Shown piece by piece: positions 53,798-63,356 of a stretch of DNA of 64,000 bases. Both the position numbers and the translations under genes were made by a program. Every line of letters begins with the position of its first letter. Within the stretch, counting starts at the first letter, position 1. The notes beneath the pieces were generated by a model. It saw nothing but the letters and a program-made list of their open reading frames with translations. It made no database searches and was not told where the DNA came from. This DNA comes from Sabellastarte sp. h YS-2021. Its lineage: Eukaryota > Annelida > Polychaeta > Sabellida > Sabellidae. The stretch is from NCBI GenBank assembly GCA_964017235.1, contig OZ024928.1, positions 154,900,881 to 154,964,880 on the forward strand. Direction: 5' to 3'.

Positions 53798-54151
53798 GCC
53801 CGCACAGGGCATATACAGATACTAAAAACATTAACAGTTTGCAAACGCCAGCCCAGAGAGGGCATACACATATTATAATTCATGACGTGACTAGCACCAA
53901 TAAGCACTTTTACTTTAAGCACAAGATAACGTATAATACTGATGACTAGCATTTAAAATTTTTGTTATACTAAAAATCAATTCTAGAGGGGGCTACCAGG
54001 AATTGCTGGCCCTACCTTAGTCTACGTATTAGTACACCTGTTATGTCATATTCGAGAGGGGGAACCAGGGTCTGCCTGGCCCAACCTTAGGTCAACCGGA
54101 TCCGAATTTACCTAATCAGTTTCTCCCTTGTACCAGGGAAGGGATGGAGGG
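53798..54151 (-). other. Spacer between A2 and B2 of element H with paired GCCC/GGGC and CCAGG/CCTGG hairpins
   Basis: Two small repeats occur: CCAGCCCGCACAGGGCATA and CCAGCCCAGAGAGGGCATA (53,795 and 53,848), and two longer ones starting TTCTAGAGGG and TTCGAGAGGG with period 70 (53,981 and 54,051), each with CCAGG...CTGG(C) inverted parts. They are candidates for RNA structures or recombinase-binding sites; no coding. Confidence 0.5.
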
Positions 54152-54348
54152 AATAAAATAACCTTGTTTGTCCTTTGACTACTTGATTCAATATGAAAGA
54201 CCCCTATCGCCAACAGAAGTTAAATGAAGCATGACCTAATTTGTGATTGGATGTTACATTTAACAAGAACCCTATTTTATTATATAATGTCTAATTAAGG
54301 TGGGACAGAAACTGAGGAAGCAGGCCCCTATACAGGCCGTGCTTGACA
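54152..54348 (-). repeat. A2 direct repeat of element H
   Basis: 197 bases, same as A1 at 59,417-59,613; it overlaps B1 by the core ACA. Confidence 0.92.
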
Positions 54349-54526
54349 CAGTTACTGATTTCCACCTAAGGTCAAGTTGGGTGAGAATAAAGGTCAGTTC
54401 CAAGGTCATGTTAGGGTTTGAGATCAAAGTGGATTTATGTTTGCGGTTTTTATTTTACATGTTAGTTTATGTACAAAGAGTTAAAACCAGTAAAAGGTTT
54501 GGAAATTAAAAATTTACAAAACACCA
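54348..54526 (-). repeat. B1 direct repeat of element H
   Basis: 179 bases, same as B2; it starts right after the YR stop, about 8 bases away. Confidence 0.92.
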
Positions 54527-54534
54527 AACCCAAA

Positions 54535-55512
54535 CTATAGGGAAGGTGGAATGATAGAGGCGAAAGTGGAGGGGACGATGGAAGGGGCTATTGATGCCTG
54601 TTGCAGGTACTGCCAGACAGCTGCACTTTTCCAGAGCCCGTGTGCCATGATGTCCTGAAGTTGAATATTTGAATCAAAGGCCAAAGTTGCTCCTGATCTC
54701 CTAAAGGAGTGGAACCCGTGTCCTTGCAAAGGGATGTTTAAATAATTTAGGACTGTTTTTAAAGCATCTCTAATGGTGGTGTCAATAACTGGGTGGAACG
54801 GTGGAAATTTGTGAACGAATAGTGGAGCATGTTTAGGGAGAGGTCTAGTAAGCATTAGTTCTTTCAAGGCTTGAACAGGACAAAGGTCAGGGTTTTCTAA
54901 TCTAGGGATCTGGACAAAATGATGGGCTGAGGTATCTTGCAAGGTCTTGGTCCACTTAAGGAGGATATGAGCTCCAGGGTCTAAAAAGAGGATGTCTTGT
55001 CTAAGTATGTGTTTGATGGGGCTGAATAGAGCTTTGGAATGTGGAGCTATATTAGACATCCTAAGGAATGCAAAGAAGGCCAACAAAAAGGCCGCTCTAA
55101 ATAATGGGGGGTCACTCAAAAGGTCACAGGCTTTTGAAATGGCGCTGAGTATGGGGAGTGAGAATATCCCTCTGGCAGTGGGATTGAAGCCTGAATTTCT
55201 TGCAATACTTTTGAGATAAGAAGTAACTAACTGATGAGAAAGGGGTTTTTGATCCCAGTCATATCGTTTGGCTAAGGCTTTGAGTGATGATACATAGTTT
55301 AACATCACCCTGTGGGATATGTTATTAATATAAAGGTATTCTAAGAAACTCAAGGTTGAATGAACTGTAAATTGTAATGGAAGGTCCATGACAATGACAA
55401 ATGATAGATACGTCTTGAGATGGGTGGTATGTGCAGATCTGGTGGCAGGTCTATAGGCCATGCTAATTCTATTCCAAGCTGCCTGTGCTAATGCTGATGA
55501 AGGAGCCTCCAT
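54535..55512 (-). CDS. Element H tyrosine recombinase
   Basis: 325 residues from ATG 55,512. A core-binding part (about 15-110) is followed by the catalytic domain: Arg 151 in FAFLRMSNIAPHS, Lys near 187 in LKWTKT, HSFRRSG with H268 and R271, HGLWKSA with H291 or W294, and the likely nucleophile Tyr 302 in WQYLQQ. The protein should integrate a circular DNA intermediate at a short core. Its ATG lies nine bases after the RT stop and in the same frame, so it may be made by reinitiation or readthrough. No lesions. Confidence 0.92.
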   Translation of the reverse strand: MEAPSSALAQAAWNRISMAYRPATRSAHTTHLKTYLSFVIVMDLPLQFTVHSTLSFLEYLYINNISHRVMLNYVSSLKALAKRYDWDQKPLSHQLVTSYLKSIARNSGFNPTARGIFSLPILSAISKACDLLSDPPLFRAAFLLAFFAFLRMSNIAPHSKALFSPIKHILRQDILFLDPGAHILLKWTKTLQDTSAHHFVQIPRLENPDLCPVQALKELMLTRPLPKHAPLFVHKFPPFHPVIDTTIRDALKTVLNYLNIPLQGHGFHSFRRSGATLAFDSNIQLQDIMAHGLWKSAAVWQYLQQASIAPSIVPSTFASIIPPSL

Positions 55513-55521
55513 ATCTGTAAA

Positions 55522-58110
55522 TTATACATGAAGACTGAGGTCAAAATATGCATGATCCACGTTATCCCAGTTATAATTATCTAACAAATCCTGTAAAATT
55601 TCGTTATTCACAGGTTTTGGTGAATAGATTCTTGACAAGGTGTCGGCTATACTATTCTTAACACCAGGTATGTGATTGATCTCTATTTCAATATCATTGT
55701 GAGCTGTAAGCAGCCACAAATTCCTAATACAAAGGGCCAAGAATGGGTCCTTGGTCTTGCCAGACCTGATCACCTGGACCACACTGTAATTATCGCAAAA
55801 GATGTGTATTCGCATATGTCGCCATTGACTACCCCATAATCTCAAGGCAATTACTACATTCAGCATCTCTAGATGCACTATTGTAAGTTCAAAGCCTGGA
55901 ATTTGCCTAACAGGGGTGGCAAACACCCTACGTCTCCAGACCCCCCCCAAGCCTGTCAATGAGGCATCCAGGAAAAGAGTCTGACTTTCATCGACTTCCG
56001 GCTTCCTAAAATAAGTAATTCCATTGAAGGTTGGGAGGAATTCTAGGAACCAAGCGATATCTCTCTGAAATTCTTCATTTAATTGAATTCTGGCTCTGCC
56101 TGAATTCTGTCTGAATAAAGCTAATATTCGATTGATAAAAACTCTTGCTGAACGAACACATTTTTGAATATAGAGAAGTTTCCCCATTAGGGATTGATAT
56201 GCTCTTTTTGTCAAATATTTTTGGTCCTTGGCCTTAGCACATTCTGCCAAAATTTCACTTAGTTTGGCCTGAGGGATGGACAGAGTACTATTATTGACAT
56301 CTATATCAATACCCAAATATGTAACTGTTTTACTGGGGGCCGTAAGCTTCGCAAGGTTCAATGGTAGACCGAGTTCGCTCAGAAGAGTGCACAAGTTTTG
56401 GAAAACATTGTCAGCCTTAGATCGAGGGAGTACGGTGACATAGTCATCGATATAGCAGTGTAACTTGGTTTGATCCCTCATAATGTAAGCTACTGCATCG
56501 GATATTAATTGATACGAAGCCGTGCCATGGATCCAGCCGAACGCCACCGACTTATCAAGAAAATATTGGTTATTGACTTTAAGACCAAACTTAAGGGTAT
56601 CAGCTGGGTCTACAGGTAAATTCCTAAATGCCCTGGCCACATCCACCTTGAAAAGCACAGGGTCGTTTACTGTGTCAATTATATCTTGAACAACATTGTC
56701 AATGGATGGAAGTTTAAGTGCAAATAGGTTACCATCAAAGCGATCTTTTGACACATGGTCATTTAGAGATTGGCCCCTGGGGTAGGACAGGTCCAGAATA
56801 ACCCTCCTGTTGTCTCCCTCTTTGGGTCGGGACATCAAGGGGGAACAATGATATTCAGGGTGGTCCACACTATCCTGGGGGCCTAACATGGCCCCTAATT
56901 CAATCTCTTTATGTAAATATTTTTGAATGTCAGTTGGATACTGTAATGCTGAGTAATGGTTACATACATTAGTGTTATGCAACTGAGAACGATCCTGGAT
57001 GGACAAGGGAAAACCGAACTTAATATACTGGATTAATCTATCATCAGGGTAATCCTGTAAGTATTTTTCCCACATTTTTATGTTTAGACCCGAGACTATG
57101 GGGATCCTAGCCTCCTGATAATTTGGTTTGGCAGTGGACAAGATGATGTTAGCTACTTGTAAGCATTTGTCGATCGAAGTTATGTCCACTGGAGAGCGAT
57201 CAGGACCAATGAATCTGAAGGTTGTTGGTTCTAAAGCGAGATATCCCACAGTCTTGTCAGGGAGATTAAAGTCGCGCAAAATATCTATGTTGGGGGTGGG
57301 GTACAGTCTACTAACTAGTCCACTACCCTCGGGGGTGTCCTTCATGACCTCATCCTTACTACCTGTGAGCAGGTTGACTTGGTGATCACAATACCCCGCA
57401 CCACCTAGTTGGTTTTCCTCCCCCAACATGACTTGAGATGAAGTTTTGTCCCTTGTAAGTTCATCAATAATGTTGACCATATACTGAGTGTAGGAGCAAC
57501 CATGGTGATCCCAATATTGTTTATCTTTGTAAAAATCTCTATGTGCAGTCTTGGCTGCCACTATTTCTTGAGGCTTGTAAAACCTAACTCTAGTGGATTG
57601 CATCAAAGACAAATGAAGATTACATATGATTCGAGAAAATTCAATTATGTCTCGAGTTATATACGCAATTTGACCCCAAAGGTCACCATGACTGCTCCAA
57701 TGGTCAGTAAAAGCAATGTTCACCATAACCTGGTTCACACTGAGGGACTCCGTCCCTTCACAGATATAGGCTACCCCTGGATCCCCAGCAGTCACCAAAG
57801 ACCTCAAGCTAAGTTCATTATCATAAATAGCAAAAGTAAACAAGTTCGCCTCGCGCCATTGACTGCTAGGGACCCAGGGGGGGCACATTAAATCACAATT
57901 TGATAATTTTACATTGTTTTCATTGATTACATTATTAGACAAAGTCACTGAACAACATGTCTCTGCTCCATCACTTACACTAGATTTCCAAAGTTCATAG
58001 TCCTGATCCTGAAATTCTGTTACTTTACCATTACTGTTTTTACTACAACTAAAGTTATTTACTTTTAACTGTTCTGTATTTGCAGTGTGTCCAGGTGATC
58101 CTACAGGATC
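55522..58110 (-). CDS. Element H reverse transcriptase / RNase H
   Basis: The frame is open from the codon after the gag UAG (58,110) to TAA at 55,522-55,524. The first ATG is only at about 57,888, 74 codons in; the GTG at 57,948 is not a convincing start. Residues are counted from that GTG: a long N-terminal region without known motifs, RVILDLSYPRGQS, LFKVDVARAFRNLPVDP, VAFGWIHGTASYQLISDAV and YIDDY at 499-503 (catalytic). RNase H follows with LFLDAS (D661), VHLEMLNVV, FCDNYSVVQV and IADTLSR. No methyltransferase-like domain is present, unlike the DIRS copies. Confidence 0.92.
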   Translation of the reverse strand, partial: DPVGSPGHTANTEQLKVNNFSCSKNSNGKVTEFQDQDYELWKSSVSDGAETCCSVTLSNNVINENNVKLSNCDLMCPPWVPSSQWREANLFTFAIYDNELSLRSLVTAGDPGVAYICEGTESLSVNQVMVNIAFTDHWSSHGDLWGQIAYITRDIIEFSRIICNLHLSLMQSTRVRFYKPQEIVAAKTAHRDFYKDKQYWDHHGCSYTQYMVNIIDELTRDKTSSQVMLGEENQLGGAGYCDHQVNLLTGSKDEVMKDTPEGSGLVSRLYPTPNIDILRDFNLPDKTVGYLALEPTTFRFIGPDRSPVDITSIDKCLQVANIILSTAKPNYQEARIPIVSGLNIKMWEKYLQDYPDDRLIQYIKFGFPLSIQDRSQLHNTNVCNHYSALQYPTDIQKYLHKEIELGAMLGPQDSVDHPEYHCSPLMSRPKEGDNRRVILDLSYPRGQSLNDHVSKDRFDGNLFALKLPSIDNVVQDIIDTVNDPVLFKVDVARAFRNLPVDPADTLKFGLKVNNQYFLDKSVAFGWIHGTASYQLISDAVAYIMRDQTKLHCYIDDYVTVLPRSKADNVFQNLCTLLSELGLPLNLAKLTAPSKTVTYLGIDIDVNNSTLSIPQAKLSEILAECAKAKDQKYLTKRAYQSLMGKLLYIQKCVRSARVFINRILALFRQNSGRARIQLNEEFQRDIAWFLEFLPTFNGITYFRKPEVDESQTLFLDASLTGLGGVWRRRVFATPVRQIPGFELTIVHLEMLNVVIALRLWGSQWRHMRIHIFCDNYSVVQVIRSGKTKDPFLALCIRNLWLLTAHNDIEIEINHIPGVKNSIADTLSRIYSPKPVNNEILQDLLDNYNWDNVDHAYFDLSLHV

Positions 58111-59373
58111 CTACCTTGAAGTGTTAGGTTTCAGTTCCTGAGATCTGCTACCATTCTTGGCTGTGCACTTGGATTCCGGATGAGACATAGAACGTCCTTG
58201 CTTAAAACAGAATGTACAAATGTGCCTGTAGACTCCATGGTGGCTGTCATTCACACAGCTACCTTCATTAAAAAATTTACAAACTCTGCTCTTGGCTGAG
58301 GTGCTGACATTCTGGCTGTTGAGAACTGCAATTTGTGAAGAACTTACGCGGTTAAGAGCCCACTGTGTCGTATCATCCCAGGCTAATCTCCCCTCCTCCA
58401 CCTCAGTCATGGAAACAGCCCAGGCGGATCGCACGGCTGGCCACGGCAGAGCCACGGCATCGCGCAGAGCAAGAGTTACCTGAGTAAGGACTTGTCGTAA
58501 CAGAGTGTCATCCTGAATCTGCAAAACATTACTCAGTTGACCTGCCGCCCACTGCTGGAGGCTCATGTCATCATAGACGGGCTTACGTGTGTTAGCTGCT
58601 GCCACAAATCCCTCATTAGGCCACCTTCCCTCGGGTCGGGCGTTGGGTGTTTCTGTGTTATTGTACCTCCCAGATTTACGCCTGGCAGTAAGGGGCTTAC
58701 CTGGGATCACTTCCTGCTGAGCCCGCGCTTCATAGTCTGCCAGCAAGTTGGCCACCATACTGGATACCTCTGGGATGGATCTAAGTCTGTCAATACTGGG
58801 TGTAGTAGCCTCCCTGGAGTAGCCCTGTCTCTGTTCTGCAGCTCTACCGCCACTAACCGACGCTGGGACATACCCTTCTGTGACTGTCTGAGTCCCCGGA
58901 TACACCACCTCCTCCCTAGCTGGCCACTTATATGAGTGAAGTAAGTTGGCCCGAGGTGTCATTTCAGGTAACATCTTCTTCACAGGGGACGTATGTTTGG
59001 GTCTGGGCAACCTGAAGGTAACATTGTCTGTGGATTTGGCGACTTGAGACGGAATGGGGGTAGAACTAGCTGAGCTATTACCTTCTATTCTGTCCATCCG
59101 TTCAACGATGCGACGGTTAGATTCCTCCAGACGCTTCAGTGTACTCAGGATTGCCTCAGAACCCGCGTTCAAAGACTGTAAGTCTAACAGTTCCTCACCT
59201 CCAGACGCGGTATGACTAACATTATGAAGGTAAGATCCGTCCACATCCCCGCTCGTGGTGTCTGAGTTCGAATTCTTCTTGCTACTTGCCCTCTTCTTGG
59301 TACTAGCTTTACTAGAAACTGGTTTCTTCTTTTTATTAGTACTCATTGGTGATTTTTTCTTTGTAGAAGGCAT
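58111..59373 (-). CDS. Element H Gag-like protein
   Basis: About 420 residues from ATG 59,373 (MPSTKKKSPM). I prefer this to the longer frame reaching into repeat A1, whose first codon is TTG. The N-terminus is very Lys/Ser-rich, then a likely coiled coil (ILSTLKRLEESNRRIVERMDRIEGN), a Pro/Arg-rich middle, a helical part (QQWAAGQLSNVLQIQDDTLL) and a C-terminal Cys/His cluster VCKFFNEGSC...RHICTFC...MSHPESKC that probably binds zinc and RNA. It ends in TAG (58,111-58,113), after which the frame stays open into RT. Confidence 0.88.
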   Translation of the reverse strand: MPSTKKKSPMSTNKKKKPVSSKASTKKRASSKKNSNSDTTSGDVDGSYLHNVSHTASGGEELLDLQSLNAGSEAILSTLKRLEESNRRIVERMDRIEGNSSASSTPIPSQVAKSTDNVTFRLPRPKHTSPVKKMLPEMTPRANLLHSYKWPAREEVVYPGTQTVTEGYVPASVSGGRAAEQRQGYSREATTPSIDRLRSIPEVSSMVANLLADYEARAQQEVIPGKPLTARRKSGRYNNTETPNARPEGRWPNEGFVAAANTRKPVYDDMSLQQWAAGQLSNVLQIQDDTLLRQVLTQVTLALRDAVALPWPAVRSAWAVSMTEVEEGRLAWDDTTQWALNRVSSSQIAVLNSQNVSTSAKSRVCKFFNEGSCVNDSHHGVYRHICTFCFKQGRSMSHPESKCTAKNGSRSQELKPNTSR

Positions 59374-59416
59374 TTCCGTAAAATAGTTAAGTGTAAAATT
59401 TGTAAATAATAAAAAA

Positions 59417-59613
59417 AATAAAATAACCTTGTTTGTCCTTTGACTACTTGATTCAATATGAAAGACCCCTATCGCCAACAGAAGTTAAATGAAGCATGAC
59501 CTAATTTGTGATTGGATGTTACATTTAACAAGAACCCTATTTTATTATATAATGTCTAATTAAGGTGGGACAGAAACTGAGGAAGCAGGCCCCTATACAG
59601 GCCGTGCTTGACA
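59417..59613 (-). repeat. A1 terminal direct repeat of element H (5' end)
   Basis: 197 bases, same as A2. The likely promoter and 5' untranslated leader are here, since the gag ATG is 44 bases beyond its inner edge. Confidence 0.92.
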
Positions 59614-60149
59614 TATTGAGGTACAGTAGGAAAGGTAAGATTTAAGCTGAAAATTCGATTATCAGAAAACTACAGTAACCAACCGTCTTTGTACACTTTC
59701 ACCGACTAATAATCAATCATTCATCTAATCGTCCAAACACTAATTCACAAATAATTATTTTTACTGGTTCAAAAATAACATTATTAGAGTAAGATGTGAC
59801 TTAACTTTTTTCTGAATTAACCACAAATTTTATTGCCTGATAAATCTTGTACATAAGATACTGTACTATATGATGTATAAAGGAAAACATGGGTTTAAAT
59901 ATTTCTTATTGCCAAGGGTTAATTCTTTGGATTTAATGGATCATAGAGTGCACCCTCATGTATCCAGTGAGCTTTTGTTTTATATCGATTGTGATTCAAT
60001 AATACAAATTCCCAACTCTTCATACAAGGGAAAATCATTTCATGAAGTCAGATGACATATGGATAATATGACTTAATATACTACAGGTTTCTGCTAAAAT
60101 TCTGTAATAGTATTTTTTTCACAAATGTCAACTAAAATGGAATTTATTT
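59614..60149. other. Gene-free stretch
   Basis: AT-rich flank of element H; nothing recognised. Confidence 0.5.
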
Positions 60150-60465
60150 GTGGCCTAGTGAGTAACACACTTGCCTAGGAGCACAGAGTGTGTGGCTTCA
60201 AACCCAACTACATAGATACATAGTAGCTCAGATGGACTACTTAAAATGACAGTCCTCTGTTATTGGGTCCTATCCCCAGTGACAGGCTACAGAACCTCAA
60301 GGACATTGATAAATAGTCATCCTTTAGACTCTGTCTTTCAGTCAGGAAAATGTCAGTTACTTGAGAGCTTGGGTTGTACCTGTGCAGTCAGTTGGGTTAC
60401 GTAGCACTTTGAATCCTGTAGTACATCGAGATATTGCACTGAGTATAAATACAGAATAACAACAA
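60150..60465 (+). mobile_element. tRNA-derived SINE, type 3, older copy
   Basis: Same body and tail as the element at 29,311 (ACAGTCCTCTGTTATTGGGT, CCTATCCCCAGTG, CGAGATATTGCACTGAGTATA). Box B is degenerate (GTGGCTTCAAACCCAAC). Confidence 0.8.
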
Positions 60466-61319
60466 AGAAGTTTTGAATGCATTTTTTTTTCAAAATATCT
60501 GAAAATAAGAAATGTTTGTGGCCTTGCGCCTTAGTGCTAGGCGTCTCAGTAAACAGAGCCTCTAAAGGGCTAAATTTTAAGGTAAATTGGGCATCTGTGA
60601 GGCTAGCAGTAAGTGATTTGAACCATGGAATTTTCCTCATTGGTGGGTCAGTTGGTAATAGAAATTATAGAAATTTTGCGCTCTTTAGTTTATAGAGTAA
60701 TAATGTCTCAGGTCCAGGACTGAACCTTGGTAACGGGATAATGTGATTATGGCTTAGTGGTAATCAGTCAGGTCCTGTATATGACCTTCTTTGTAAGATG
60801 ATGAAATTGTGACAACTGACAAAGTCAGGCTTTCGTGGTGGTAATTGCATTAATGACTTTCATGTAGTACAAAGAGTTTCCAGTACAGGACCACTTTCTG
60901 GGTGTTACATGTGACTGTGGTATTGCAAATCGAATCATACACCAATTCTTTTGCTCAGGTTGTTTGTTGATACTGTGACCAATCTTGCTGTAGCCATATT
61001 TAACTTTTGTTGTGTTAATACATCCTATCTAATGGACAATTGCTTTACTGGTTGGCTTGACCGGTCCCACTAAATGCCAGAAAAAGACGTACCATACTAT
61101 CATACCGACAGGACCAGTCAAGTAGTGTGCATTCGCTAGGAAGCGCATCATACTTGCTTCCTGTCTAAACAGAGTGGCATCAGTTTATCTTTTTCGTTTG
61201 GCGCGTGTGGTGTACAGATGTGTTTTTGAAGTGATCTCGAAATTTGAAGGAAAATTGGATATATCTACGATTTAAAAGCTTATTTTCATCTGAACATATA
61301 TATGTGTTACTTACATATC

Positions 61320-61594
61320 ATGGCCTCTGCAGGTTTAAAAAGAGTCATTTTGCAGAAGTTTATGGCCAGTTTTGAAGAATTTCTTTGTGCTTGTCGAGAC
61401 GAAGTTCTGGGTCGTCCCTGCAGCATTCCTTCTTCTGAACAGAAGTGTATATTTACCACGATTCACCCTCCATTAACTCCTCCCAGACAAGTAACACTGG
61501 GTGTATGTCCACGACAAGAAATTAGAATGATAAGAATGCAACGTCTGACGTCACCACTTCCAGCTTATGCTTATGACAAAGACCTGGGCATGTG
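61320..61594 (+). pseudogene. DIRS copy F gag N-terminal remnant
   Basis: ATG 61,320 gives MASAGLKRVILQKFMASFEEFLCACRDEVLGRPC, a decayed form of SPGQRRGSCGHVMA-FD-H--CARCRDK--GDDPC in which most zinc ligands are lost. The frame ends near 61,595. Confidence 0.7.
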
Positions 61595-61840
61595 ACATGC
61601 ATTCAACAATGGAGGAATTGTGTTTTCAACACATAAGTTTTCACAGAAGACGACCTTTTATTGCACAACGTCCGCTTTAACTGGCAAGAAGTAATCCAGC
61701 AAACTGGTCTGTTGGCTTGAAGAATTTATATGTCAAGTGGATACAGAAATCTGCTAGTGCATGTGATTTCACAGATCTCAACACAACTACCGGCAAGCAG
61801 ATCCCCAAGTGTGACTGGTTCAGCTAACAAGAAGTGAGGA

Positions 61841-62060
61841 GTTTTACCGGTACCAGTTCCATTCAGACTACCGGTGGGGCCCCCTAGTGATGAGTTTTGC
61901 CAGTTCCAGTCTATTCAGACTACCAGTGGGGTCCCCTGCCAGCTAGCAAGAATTGATAGGTGTTTTACCGGTACCAGTTCTGTTCAGACTACCGGTGGGG
62001 ACCCCCAGTGATGAGTTTTACCGGTACCAGTTCTGTTCAGAATACTGGTGGGGTCCCCAC
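61841..62060 (+). repeat. Four imperfect repeats with paired ACCGGT sites
   Basis: Units near 61,841, 61,894, 61,962 and 62,014 read TTTTACCGGTACCAGTTC, then TTCAGACTACCGGTGGGG, then CCCC, with one or both ACCGGT sites mutated in some units. Confidence 0.8.
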
Positions 62061-63205
62061 TCTCCAGCCACTCACCCCCATTAGACCCTACCTTGGTACG
62101 GGTGCGGGGCAGGTCCAGAGTACGAAGACAACTAGGGCTACTGGGAACCAGTTACAGAGGGTTGACCTACCAGAAATTGTTGCCTTTGAGACCCTTATTT
62201 CCCCAGATGCAGATTTTTAGACCGGTAAAAGTCCTAGTTAGGCTACCGGTAGGGTCTCTAGCCAGCCAGTGATGAGGCTTACTGACACCAGCTCTGATCA
62301 GACTGCCGGTTGTGGTAACACAGAAATCCAGCAGGGGCTACTGGTTAAACAGGATTACAGGTTACAGAGAGTTGCCGATTACAGAGAAATCTCCTGTACC
62401 CACCCTTACTGGCAAGAAGCCAGCTTCAAATCCAGTGCTGACAGCAGGTTCACCAGTTACAGAGGTTTCCCGGTTACAGAGAATTGCTAGTGACAAGTTA
62501 GGTGAACAGGAAGTTTTCTTCAGAAAATTGCATCAACCAACAGGTTACAGAGTCTATCGACTGGGTCCCGGCTTACACAACCTTTATTGACTTTAGTTGC
62601 TTCACACCACACCGAGGGATACCGGTGAAGTAACCAGACTGCACCTAAAACACCAGGTTACTGGACCAACAAATCTACCAAGGGATTAACTAACGGTACA
62701 GACCTGTGCTGTCTAAATTCATTGGTTACAGAGCTTTCTTCCATGAAACTAGGTTACAGAGAAGCACCAGCCTACTGGTTACAGAGGTTGTTGGTTACAG
62801 AAAAAAGCTGCTGAATTCACCACTGCAGACAGGAAGAAGGCAGCTTCATATGAGCCTTTCCCTGCTAAGAAGTAGTCCAATTCACCCAGTTCTGCCAATT
62901 CCAGTGAGTTTTGCAGAACTGTGGAGTCACCAGGAACTGGTTATAGAGCATTACTTCACCTATAACCGGTTAGGACCTGGTACTGGGCAGGTCTCCAGGA
63001 CTGGCTGACAGATCAGCAGAACCCTTTTTTGTTGTCCATGTAGCTGTTTAGGCCAACCAGTTGCTGCTTGAGGAAACTGGTTACAGAGGAATTTTTAAAC
63101 CAGTCACTGGTCCTGGTGAGATGACAGTGTCTCAATCTATTGGACCAGTCAGCCAGCCTACTTTTCAGGACCTCCTAGCTGGTCAGACAGTTGCTATAGA
63201 TAAGA

Positions 63206-63356
63206 AAGTCAAAGTTGGGGTTTTACGTCCCGTTCAACAGCCAGGGTCATATTGGGACAGGTCCTCAGAATTGCCACTTGTGGGACTCGAACCCACAGAG
63301 GTGACAGCCTATGATTAGATGCCAAACTTGCTAACCACTAGGCCACTGAGGACCTC
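63206..63356 (-). mobile_element. tRNA-derived SINE, type 2, reversed, inside DIRS copy F
   Basis: Its reverse complement gives GAGGTCCTCAGTGGCCTAGT, box B GTGGGTTCGAGTCCCACAAG and tail GTTGAACGGGACGTAAAACC, matching the copy at 20,630 almost base for base. Confidence 0.9.

Larger units (their letters stand above)
53619..59613 (-). mobile_element. Ngaro-type YR retrotransposon H, apparently intact
   Basis: Minus strand, read right to left: A1 (59,417-59,613), gag, RT/RNase H, YR, B1 (54,348-54,526), A2 (54,152-54,348), a spacer, B2 (53,619-53,797). This is the split direct repeat layout of Ngaro and PAT elements. A1 and A2 (197 bases) and B1 and B2 (179 bases) look identical by eye, and the ORFs have no frame lesions, so insertion is recent. 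The A and B repeats meet at a shared ACA, also found at both outer ends, as expected for a recombination core. No target duplication is expected. Confidence 0.93.
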
